Positions 33,376 to 43,992 of a stretch of 64,000 nt of DNA are shown in pieces. Source of the DNA: Heliocidaris tuberculata (lineage: Eukaryota; Echinodermata; Echinoidea; Camarodonta; Echinometridae). Both the position numbers and the translations under genes were made by a program. The stretch is from positions 5,342,441 through 5,406,440 of the forward strand of contig CM046847.1 of assembly GCA_025618425.1 (NCBI GenBank). Direction: 5' to 3'. Numbering within the stretch: position 1 is the first letter of the stretch; every line of letters begins with the position of its first letter. The notes under the pieces are model-generated. The model had not been told where the DNA came from. It saw only the letters and a program-made list of their open reading frames with translations, and searched no databases.

Positions 33376-36300
33376 ATGTCGACCAACAATCAAAATCACC
33401 CTACCTCTTCTACTCAGTCAACTCCTACTACCATTCAACAAATGAGAGCACAAATCTTACAGCTCTCAATCCTAATTCAAACTTTGACTTCTCAATCGCA
33501 AAATAGTCAAACTAATAGGAGCAAAAGTAGTGGAGACAAATCATCACATCACTCAAAGTCAAACCAAGCTAGCCAGTCTCGCTCACATCAACATGCTGGA
33601 GACTACTGTTACTACCACTGGCGTTTCGATTCCAAAGCCAATAAATGCGTACCGCCCTGCAAATACAAAAATACTTCGAGTTCAACTACTTCTAACAACC
33701 AGGGAAAGAACAAAGCTAATCTAGCAGCTACAAATCACACTGGCACCACACAAAATAGTCGCCTCTTCTACGTTACCGATAGGAAAACTGGAATTCGATT
33801 TCTCGTAGACACTGGAGCTGAAGTGAGCGTTCTTCCTCCTTCAAAATCCGAGAGAAATCACCCTTCTTCAAAATTTCATCTGCAAGCAGTAAATCGCTCA
33901 AGTATTTCTACTTATGGAAAGCGAAGCCTGACTCTCGACGTCGGCTTAAGTCGAGCTTGCAGATGTATTTTCATCATTGCTGATATTTCCATACCTATCC
34001 TAGGGGCCGACTTCCTACATCACTTTGGTTTGCTTGTAGATGTTCGCAATCTTAGACTCATCGACTCAATTACCAATCTATCCGTAAGGGGCATCCTTTC
34101 TTCTTCTCCTTCTGTCAGTCCTATGTTTGTAAAGCCAGACAGTCAAGCTGCTTACAAATCTCTTCTTGATCAATTTCCTGACATCACACGCCCCGTCTAC
34201 AAAGAAACCAAAATCAAACACTCCGTCACCCATCACATTGTGACGAGAGGCCCTCCCGTTTCAGCCCGTCCTCGTCGCCTAGCAACCGACAGGTACAGCG
34301 TTGCTAGGGCTGAATTTGACCACATGCTGGAACTAGGGATAATCCAACCATCAAGCAGCAACTGGGCATCCCCACTTCATATGGTGCCCAAGAAAACCCC
34401 TGGGGACTGGAGACCATGCGGAGACTATCGTGCACTCAACAAGAATACGGTGCCCGATAAATATCCGATCCCTCATCTCCAGGATTTCACTTCTGCTCTG
34501 GCAGGCAAGCGAGTCTTCTCAAAACTCGACCTCGTCAGAGCCTATCATCAAATCCCAGTCAATCAATCTGACGTACACAAAACAGCCATAACCACACCCT
34601 TTGGGTTATTTGAGTTTGTGCGCATGCCTTTTGGGCTACGTAATGCTGCACAAACTTTTCAACGATTCATTGATGAGGTAACCCGTGGACTTCCCTTTGT
34701 GTACGCCTACATCGACGACCTCCTGATCGCAAATGAAACACAAGAGGAGCATGTACAACACCTACAACTTCTCTTCACCAGACTTGCAAAATATGGAGTT
34801 GTCATCAACCCAGCCAAGTGTGAATTTGGCGCATCCTCTCTCACCTTTCTCGGTCATATCGTTGATGAGAACGGCATCCGCCCTCTTCCCGAGAAAGTCA
34901 AAGTCATCAACGACTTCCCCGTCCCTGATTCTCTACGCAAGCTTCGTGAGTTTCTCGGACTCATCAACTTCTATCGACGCTTCATTCCTGATTGTGCAGC
35001 TACCACACAACCACTCACTGATCTACTGGCTTGCAAGCAGAAAAATAAGGCAATCCATCTCGACGAGGCAGCCCTCAATGCATTCCACTCCGTCAAGACA
35101 GCATTAGCTAACGCTACACTTCTTTCACACCCTAACCCTAATGCACCACTTTGCATAATGGTTGATGCATCAGATGTCGCTGTTGGAGGTGTGTTGCAGC
35201 AACAAGTTGACGATGACTGGCAACCCATCGCCTTCTTCTCCAAACGCCTGCAGCCAGCAGAGACTAGGTATAGCACTTTCGGACGTGAACTTCTCGCTAT
35301 CTACCTCACCATTCGTCACTTCAAGCATGCACTAGAAGGACGGCAATTCTGTGTCTACACAGACCACAAACCACTAATACATGCCTACAACTCTAGACCA
35401 GACAGGTATTCACCACGTGAAGTCAGGCATCTAGACTACATATCCCAATTCACGACAGATATTAGGCATATTAGTGGAAAACACAATGTAGTGGCAGACA
35501 CACTCTCCCGCATGGAAATCAACTCTCTCAAATCATCTTCCACCATTGATTTCAATGCCATTGCCACTGCACAGGAGGATAACGAGGAACTCAAGCAACT
35601 CACTTCAACCTCGCTCAAACTCCAAGCTCTACCACTCCCTACTTCTGACTCAACTATTCTATGCGACACTTCTACTACAAATCCTCGCCCTTACATCCCA
35701 GCCAAATTTCGTCGAGTTGTGTTTGATGCTCTTATGATTGCGGCATCTCCCAAGCATCACCAACTCCTACAGCACGTCCAACTGAAGATCGATGAACATA
35801 CCATCATTAACCCTCTGCCGTCTGTCCGTATACTAGGTGTTACCTTTGACAAGCATATGAATATGTCTGATCATGTTGCTAATGTATCCCGATCTGTTAA
35901 TTTCCATATTCGTAACATTAGTAGAATTAGGAAGTTCATTGATAAAGATTCATGTCATGCGGTCATTAGAGCTCTCGTTTTGTCCCGACTAGATTATTGT
36001 AACTCACTCCTCAATGGCATATTGCTCAAAGATCTTAACTCCCTTCAACTTCTCCACAACAAAGCAGCTCGACTCATCCATTGCAAACCTAAATCAGTTC
36101 ATGTCTCCCCTCTCTTAAATGATCTCCATTGGCTCCGTGTTAATAATCGTGTCACATACAAGACTTTAACTCTCGCCTACAAATGTCTCAACAGTCAAGC
36201 CCCTCTCTACTTATCTGATCTACTCCAAGTGCACACATCCATGTATAATACACGATCATCCACTGGTAGTACACTTACAGTCCCCCGAACTGGTAGAATA

Positions 36301-36420
36301 ATAGGTGATAGAGCTTTTTCAGTTGTTGCCCCCAAGTGTTGGAACTTATTACCCCCCAAGTTAAAGCAATGTAAAACTCTTGCATCATTTAAGACTAGTC
36401 TAAAAACTCATCTTTTCTAA
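33376..36420 (+). pseudogene. gag-pol remnant (protease, RT, RNase H) fused to a LINE fragment
   Basis: This 1014-codon frame starts with a Gln/Ser-rich segment and a C/H-rich gag terminus (CYYHWRF...CVPPC at about residues 78-95). It has almost no matrix or capsid region, far short of a usual gag. Next come an aspartic protease with DTGA, a reverse transcriptase with the YIDD box, and RNase H ending in a TDHKPL segment. After about residue 785 (35729) the sequence is no longer gypsy. It reads into the C-terminal domain of a non-LTR retrotransposon and stops at 36418-36420. The integrase is thus cut off from the polyprotein. Family known: Ty3/gypsy Pol. Inference: this copy cannot transpose autonomously. 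Confidence 0.9.
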
Positions 36421-36560
36421 TCTTTCTTTCTGTTTACTGTGTAGGCTTGTATTTTTCTGTTTATGTTTTGTATTATGTGTTTCACTGTTGATGCGCTTTG
36501 TATCTTTATGAAAAGGCGCAATATAAATGATATATATTATTATTATTATTTATTCACAAC
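35729..36560 (+). mobile_element. 5'-truncated CR1/L2-like LINE 3' fragment nested in gypsy pol
   Basis: It encodes the RT thumb and C-terminal domain (motifs [30 protein letters not shown]) to a stop at 36420. Next is a short 3' UTR with 'gaaaaggcgcaatataaat' and a terminal (ATT)n tail (about 36535-36560), typical of this LINE group. Gypsy sequence resumes at once afterwards. It belongs to a different LINE lineage from the element at 10948-12610. No long target duplication is evident at the junctions. Confidence 0.85.
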
Positions 36561-37713
36561 CTATCTCACCCCGGCATCAATGCTACTCAGAAACTCATCA
36601 CTGAGCGATTTGTATGGCCTGGAAATCAACAAAGATGTCAGAAGTTGGACCAAAACTTGCATACAGTGCCAACGTTGCAAAGTACATCGTCATACCAAGA
36701 CACCGATAGGTACTTTTGCAACACCAGACGCTAGATTCGACCACGTCCACATCGATCTCGTGGGACCCCTCCCTCCTTCAAATGGCAATGCATATCTCCT
36801 CACTTGTGTTGACCGTTTCACTCGATGGCCTGAGGCAATACCAATCTCCGACATATCAGCCGAGACTGTTGCCCAAGCTTTCATTTCACAATGGGTATCT
36901 CGCTTCGGAGCTCCCTCAACCATCACTACCGACAGAGGACGACAATTTGAATCATCTCTCTTTCAAGCCCTAACTCATCTTCTTGGCAGCTCTAGGATTC
37001 GCACTACATCTTACCACCCAGCATCAAATGGACTCGTTGAGCGCTTTCATAGACAACTCAAAGCATCTCTCAAAGCTACAACTAGTGTGAGATGGACTGA
37101 AACTCTCCCTCTCGTCATGCTTGGAATCCGAACTGCAGTAAAATCTGATTTGGGTTGTTGCGCAGCTGAACTGGTATACGGAACAACAATAAGATTGCCA
37201 GGTCAGTTCGTGGCACCTAGTCAGAATGATTGTGATTTGGACCCTAGCAACTACATCCACCGACTACGGAGACAAATGCAGAACCTCAGACCTCAGCCCA
37301 CTCGTGCTCAACAACGCAAACCACAGGTCCATCCTGATCTCACAACATGCACCCATGTATTTGTGCGACATGATGCAGTCAAGAAACCTCTCCAACCACC
37401 ATACGACGGCCCGTTCGAAGTCATCAGACGAGCTGACAAGTTTTTCATCATCCAACTCAAAGGAAAACAAGACAGCGTCAGTCTCGACCGTTTGAAACCT
37501 GCATACTTGGACTCGCCTGTCACATCTACTGCTGACCCAGGTCCAACAATCTCACAGGACCCCAAACCTTCACAAGCACCTACTACACCAACCTCTCAGC
37601 CTCACCCTCCCTCTATCATTCCTCCTTCATCTGCCGCTGACGTCAGACAAACTCGTTCCGGCAGAAGAGTACACTTTCCAAAGCGCTATGTTCAAGTTTG
37701 GCATTTCAAATGA
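36561..37713 (+). pseudogene. gypsy integrase remnant
   Basis: Gypsy sequence resumes after the LINE tail, beginning with the end of the integrase zinc-binding region. One extra A near 36620-36625 shifts the frame between that region and the rest. The core then reads without breaks: D in HIDLVG, D in TTDRGRQF and E in GLVERFHR, with 35 residues between the last two (DD35E). A C-terminal domain and a basic tail end at the TGA at 37713. The frame can be traced back to an ATG inside the LINE tail at 36463, but that start is accidental. Confidence 0.85.
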
Positions 37714-37789
37714 GAAATTATTTCATTTCATTCGGACTACATGTATTTTGTCTATTTTCTCTATTATCGACCGTTTCATTTTATTCAAC

Positions 37790-37807
37790 GTTCTAGGAGG
37801 GGGCTGA
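37790..37807 (+). promoter_or_regulatory. Polypurine tract
   Basis: The purine-rich 'aggagggggctga' immediately precedes the 3' LTR and would prime plus-strand DNA. Position and composition fit; exact borders are approximate. Confidence 0.6.
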
Positions 37808-38491
37808 TGTAGTATTTTCCTCATCCTCACTTCATCTTTTTCTTTAATTTCTCACTTTCATTTCCAATTGTACAAAGTCATTTTGAGAGGACATTGCCCT
37901 TTGTACTAGAAGTCACTACCACTCCTGTGTTATCACATTTATTTATCAACAAGTGGTCAGCTGCATAGCCATCACACATTAGTGACTCACCCTCAATTCA
38001 AGGAATTGCAACAATACTCTCTTTCTCTTTCATCCTGCTTCTCTAGCAAGGGATGAGAACAAACACTTTTTCATCTCCATCTTTGCTAGAGATACACTTC
38101 TCAAAGTTTTCTCTTCGAGTTAACACGATAATTTGAGGATGTCATCTTTTCACTTTTGAATTTGTTTCCTGCACTTCAATTGGAGCAATTTCTACAATTC
38201 AATCCTTTACATTCTACACTCCTTCATCTCACCTGGAGAAATTTGTACTACCTCTTTCATCATCTTATTCTCTGCAATTCACTCAGAGAACAATCCAAAA
38301 TCTCGCTTGAGCTAGCCAAGTAGTTTTGTGATAATTTCTGTGGTGTTATCTGTGTAACTATATTTGGGAAATTGTGCAATATTGCTATTAGTGGAGGATT
38401 CATGCCCGGGAAACGCCTGCACGCGTAAAGTCGGTAAGTGGTGATTGCTTTTTATTCCCATCTCGCTTATAGTTAGCAACCAACCTCTTCA
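37808..38491 (+). repeat. 3' LTR
   Basis: Direct copy of 32555-33240, ending 'cctcttca', followed by the 'acgt' target duplication. Confidence 0.95.
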
Positions 38492-39162
38492 ACGTCATTG
38501 AAACATTGTTATTTTTTTGGCGAAGCGCTTGTATATCGCAGATGCTGGGAGGTAGTTTTATTTGTATTATTGTTTAATTACCTGATATGTAGTTGACTTT
38601 AAACTGATACGATTGCTATCTGTTAACTTGCCAGTTTCTAGTAATACATTATTTATATTTGTGATTTTCTTTGAATGTGTACTTTAAGGGCAATATTCTC
38701 TTCCAAGTAACTGAACGTTTTCCTTTAAATAATTAGTTGTCAGTGGGAACATGTTCAATCGCTCAAGCATGCATTAATAGAGGACTAAAATATGCAACGA
38801 GATTCCCATTTCTTTCTACATAACTCGAGATATCCGACTTTCATTCAAAGTGAATATAGTTCAGTTAGGTATTAACATAAATAAGTATATAGCAGGCTGC
38901 TAACCTTCCTCACAATTATCCCATCCCCCCCCCCCCCCCCCCCCCGGCTGAATTTGCTCCAGACGGGGATTATCCAACTTCACTCTCCACCCCCCCCCCC
39001 CCCCCCCCACCTTTCCTGGCGCGAACGTGATATTTGCCACCGTCTTGAGTTCCTGCCGCTAGCTAGCTCACTGTATTTTGCAGGCACAAACCCTGGTCAG
39101 TCGTAAAACAGTGTCTGCACTGTGAGACTACCATAGGCCCTGTATTATAGCTGCTCCTGATC

Positions 39163-39728
39163 TAACTCCAGGGAGCTCGAACGCGTAGCGTTCGAGCTCC
39201 AGGTACAAATAACCGACGTCTGCATCGCCATGAGTTTGGTTAAATTCATTTGTTAGTTTTTGAAGGTAAGATGAAAATTTGTACTTACATGTCAGGATAA
39301 TTACTTTATATATGCAGTAGGCTTTCAGATTTCACGATTTGACGATCATTTCGATGAAAAAAAGATAAATTTCCTCTCCGAGCCGATCTTTCCCCGTGTT
39401 GTATCGTCGATGCAAATGACTCGTATTCACGGTGCGCATGCAATTCAGCGCATGCGCATTGCGAATGCGAGTCATTTGCATCGACGATACAACACGGGGA
39501 AAGATCGGCTCGGAGAGGAAATTTATCTTTTTTTCATCGAAATGATCGTCAAATCGTGAAATCTGAAAGCCTACTGCATATATAAAGTAATTATCCTGAC
39601 ATGTAAGTACAAATTTTCATCTTACCTTCAAAAACTAACAAATGAATTTAACCAAACTCATGGCGATGCAGACGTCGGTTATTTGTACCTGGAGCTCGAA
39701 CGCTACGCGTTCGAGCTCCCTGGAGTTA
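39163..39728. mobile_element. 566-bp near-perfect palindrome with 9-bp target duplication
   Basis: 'ctcctgatc' flanks both sides (39154-39162 and 39729-39737). The element begins 'taactccaggg', ends with its complement, and is complementary almost throughout: two arms of about 280 bases around a 6-base centre near 39445. Each end also holds its own small palindrome, 'gagctcgaacg' with its complement (39173-39200 and 39692-39718). The centre is rich in 'gcgcatgcgc'. There is no coding frame. The long arms and 9-bp duplication fit Mutator-like MITEs, but the family is not proven. Confidence 0.9.
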
Positions 39729-39737
39729 CTCCTGATC

Positions 39738-42700
39738 CTGACCTATGCGTGTACTACACGACCATGTAGGTAGTTGGGTTAGGCTTCTCTCAAGACACAA
39801 TGATTTTCTGATAAAGTGTCAAATTAGGATGTGTGCTTGCAGTTGCAGACTAAGCTCACCCCACTGTTTCAGTTTGGGTTGTGATTTGTTCATAAACTGC
39901 GTAATAAAATCAACATTTTAAAAGTATTACATTACTAATATAATTTTGCATGGCAAATAAATGGGTGATTTCGAGAATGCTGCATGTAGACCTGTATCTA
40001 CTTACCAATTCGCTGACGCGGCGAAACCTCGATTTCTGGTGCAGTTTATTCCCATACATGTATATGTTGACCTGCAAAGCATAGGCCTACATGTGTTTGC
40101 CACCAGAGCCTGCACAGTCCAGCGGAACATATTGTTTTGTAGCTAGTCGTGATTGTAAAGTTTCGATGTCGTTTAAATGTTTTCCATTATAATGGTAGCT
40201 TGACGTGGTACATACAGTACACTGATTTGATTTTAGCTAGGTGAAACGGCAATGACATACAGAGCGCATAAAGTCGTTACATAGAACGAGATTCAAAGTG
40301 CCACTGGATAAGATGCATTGTGTGCACATTCATTGAAACTTTGGAGTTTGGAATCGTGCATCAATAAAAGAAACAAACCTAGAATACTAAAAGCTCGCGG
40401 AGTAATCGGATCAGTAGCGTAGGTATGCATTGAATGGGGGGGGGGGGGGTAATGGGATGATCATCCCCCTCCGATCCCCTCCCGTGGCCTAACAGACATG
40501 CGTTTATATTGCACTGTGGTCCGCTAACTTTCCAATGCCAAAGGGAATGTTAATACCCGTCTTTGTTCAGATATTTTAATACCCATCTCATTCCAAATTT
40601 ATTTTTTTCAGTGCTAATTCATAAAAGTCGTATCAAATGAAACTATATTGGAACATGTCTTTGAACTATGGTGTCTCCCCCCCCCCCCCTTTCTTCTTCT
40701 TTTTCTTCTTCTTTTTCTTCTTCTTTTTATCTCCTCTCCTATTTTGATTTTTCCTTCACTCCTAACTGCTTCTCCCTATCTTAACTAGTCTCTCTCTCTC
40801 TCTCTTGTTAAAATTAAAGATACACTTTCCCCCTATATTATTTCATACATCCAGCGGTCACAAATACAAAAGCAATATGCTGCCAAATTAATAATAAATT
40901 AAAAAATATATAAGCAAAGCCATACACAACTACACAGCAGAGAACAGTGGTTTTGTGTTTGGGTCATTTAATGTCCATTTGATAATAGTACTTACTACTC
41001 TCACACATAGATAATAACATTCTACCTAAAACACGTTTGGTTCTCTTCTTTCCCATGTTGCATCCATACACACAAAAAATATAAACGACAACAAATTAAT
41101 GCAACATTTTCTTAGCTAAGGTAGTTCTGCAATTCATAAAAAATAAGTACTAACACATTTTTATAAAATTCAGCTGAGGATGGAGTTTGTAAGTACATGT
41201 ATCTGTATTTTTTGCCTAATGGCTTTAAAATAGGGAAAATTTGATAAATTGGTAAATAACTGCAGATGAAAAGAAACATTGTGAGATGGAGAGAGGGGAG
41301 AGGTGAGAGTGGGGGTAGAGAGAGAGAGAGGGAGAGAGAGAGAGAGAGAAAAGGGGGAAAACACTGTCAAAGATATAATTATGCAGTTTTAAAAATGAAC
41401 AATTATTATTGTCTTCTATGTTTAAACATACCAAATATTTTCAGCAACCAAATTGTAAAAAAAAGTTGATGTTGTGTGGGACTTGAACAACATGATCACA
41501 GAACAACTGTGCAATACTGGATACCTGTACATACATGTAGAAAAGACAAGTACATGTATTCAGATAGAGAAAAGGAAAATAAATTGAGTGTATCGTGTTC
41601 AAAAGACCCTACACGGGTAAGATATTTAGTGCTTCTTTTCGTGAGATTTCTCTACTATTGGGCTATCAGTTCATTGTGCTATACATCAGGGTATGTAGCT
41701 TTAAAATACCAAATTCATTCTGAAACAGGCTCAATTTTTTTCTGGACAGGGGGGCAAAAAATCCTGTTTATTATTGATTAAACACTTGAGTCAATTATTG
41801 CCCGCAAATGGGGACAGATCATGACCCCTGAAATGCTGATGATGTTGCAGAATCCACTGAAAATGACTATATTCTGCTAACAGAGACCTCACAAATTTTG
41901 GGTATTCCATGTGACAGTATAGATGAGACATTCTTTTTTTCAATAGCTACATTTGTAGTTGGGGTGTAATTTCTATTTATTTCCATTTGGGGTAATGGTT
42001 TTTTTTTTTAATAAACAGCGAAAGGTCTCATTTTCAGTTTTAAAAATGAAAAAGATTCATAGAACATTAAGATTAAAATTCAATGCACCCTTCCTCTTCA
42101 ATCAGTATAAATCAAAATAAATTATTTCATATCGTCTTTGGTCATATTTCCCGTTTTCCAAATTATGTGCAAACAGAAACTTTTCCTCCTATGAGGTATT
42201 TGCTATATAAAACAAGATTATTGTTATTACTATTATTCTACTTCATACTCTGCATATAAAACTTCACAGTCTTCCTACAAACAAAGGATATTCAATGCTG
42301 ATATACGAGGTGTTGAGCGACTGGTGATAATAACAATAACATAAACAATGTAGAGGGCATGTTGAAAATCTTTGGGATGAAAATGTGTGAAGAATTCATC
42401 TTCACCAATAGGGTCATACACGTATGTTTAACTATTTATCAAACACTTATTCTCACAAAGTCACAAACAAAATAAATTTCTGTCCTATTTACATTGTGAT
42501 AGCTAAAAACGAATCATGGTTAAAAAATACAACAGAAAGTATTTAAGCCACAATCGGCCATAATTGCACATAAGTAGCAGATATCTGCATAAATCAAGCT
42601 TTTCGTTGCATCACAGAAAGCTATTCTCTTCAAGATCACAAAAACATAAAATCCTGGATAAAAAGACTGAGTGCATTTGTAACTAAAAACATCTTTCAAA

Positions 42701-43578
42701 ACACACCTCTATCAAATTGTGCATTGCCACAACAACCAAGTTGTAACTTATTCCTAGATTGCGATACCTAAAGATTGCTAATTACTGAAAGAGAAAAGCA
42801 TTAAGACACAAAGTTATTCATCAAAGCAATAGACTTGATATCAAATAATCACTATACAATGACTATGAAAAAAAATATAAGGAATAAAATCAATTCTATC
42901 TCTAATGACATTAGAATGATATTTGATCGCATATTTGCTTTCATATTAGTAAGGTAAAATGAACTTATCATGGTGTGTACTTCCTATGCCCCCCCCCCCC
43001 CAACTATAATCATATGAAGATATCTATGGTAGAAATGTAAGAAACATTTGCAGACTACCATACTAACATATGCTATATATAATGCTATAGATAATTTTCA
43101 TCAAAATTACTTTGATACTTTAAACTTTTCATTGGTGTAAAATAATTCATATTGAAAATAAAAAAACAAAAAACTAATAACCTACTGCATATACTAATGG
43201 AAAATAAGCACTTTATGAGGCGAATTAATAAAATAATATTACACTTGAAGTAAAGACAATATATGTATCTTCACTATGTCGGTTTTTAACTACTCGAATG
43301 ATAGGTACATGAGCATTTTCCTTGATGCTTTTATCGGGGGTGGGGGAATTATTTGGTGTTGAGAGATATGGAATCTCTGTAGAATCGATAAATTGTGAGT
43401 CTGCAAGTCACACAAAAAACTCAATCAGGATAAGAAGTATAATTGATTTGAAATCAAATATAAACCTACCGGTAATGAATTTTTGAAAGCAAAGAGCTAC
43501 AAGTATCAGACCAACCAATAGTTTTGACTTTACCAGCTATGATAAAGTGCTATTTTCAGCCTTCTAGAAGATTAATCT
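39738..43578. other. Gene-free, repeat-containing DNA
   Basis: I see no credible exon here. Contents include poly-G near 40437, poly-C near 40677, CT-rich (40690-40806) and GA-rich (41275-41350) tracts, and AT-rich unique sequence. A 61-codon frame at 39961 lacks any recognisable feature. Confidence 0.5.
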
Positions 43579-43992
43579 TAAGGCCACCACACACCTTACG
43601 ATCGGTCTGCGATCCGATTTGTGAAATAAATCGCTATGGCATTAAATATTGGCCTTTTAACAAATGAAATCTACCCTATTCAGGTTCTGAAAAGCAACAT
43701 GAATTCTAAACATAGGGTTTTGGTGAGCTGTCAGCTTTCTACAGGGAATAAGGGCAAAATTAGTTTCAAATCGTAGGCAGTCGTTCGATTTTTGTGACGC
43801 CACTACGACTTGGAGCCAATTTGGCCATTACACGGATTACAAAACTCGGCAAAGGCCGTATTATCGATTTTACTATCTGTATGACTATTCAGAACCTCAA
43901 TCAAAAATATTTTTCATTTTTAACTGATTTGTCAAATGATATTACATTTTCTTCTAAAATCGGATCGCAGAGCGATCATAAGGTGGCCTTTA
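43579..43992. mobile_element. MITE 'aaggccacc' family
   Basis: Inverted ends of about 40 bases: 'aggccaccacacaccttacg' at the left, and the complement of 'cggatcgcagagcgatcata' plus 'aggtggcctt' at the right. The interior is AT-rich with 'cgttcgatttttgtgacgcc'. The 71-codon frame within it covers part of the right arm and is not a gene. Confidence 0.75.

Larger units (their letters stand above)
32551..38495 (+). mobile_element. Ty3/gypsy-type LTR retrotransposon with 4-bp target duplication
   Basis: LTRs at 32555-33240 (686 bp) and 37808-38491 (684 bp) begin TG and end CA. They are flanked by 'acgt' at 32551-32554 and 38492-38495. They differ by about three substitutions and one 2-base indel, so the insertion is young. 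Between them are a primer site, a gag-pol frame with protease, RT and RNase H, a LINE fragment inserted in pol, and an integrase frame. The copy is defective: most of gag is missing, pol is interrupted at 35729, and there is a single-base frameshift just before the integrase core. Confidence 0.95.

Noticed and set aside
33255..33506. 83-codon frame at the start of the LTR element interior
   Set aside because: It overlaps the gag-pol start in another frame and has only simple composition.
39961..40146. 61-codon + strand frame
   Set aside because: No recognisable motif, no splice context and no repeat of it elsewhere in the window.
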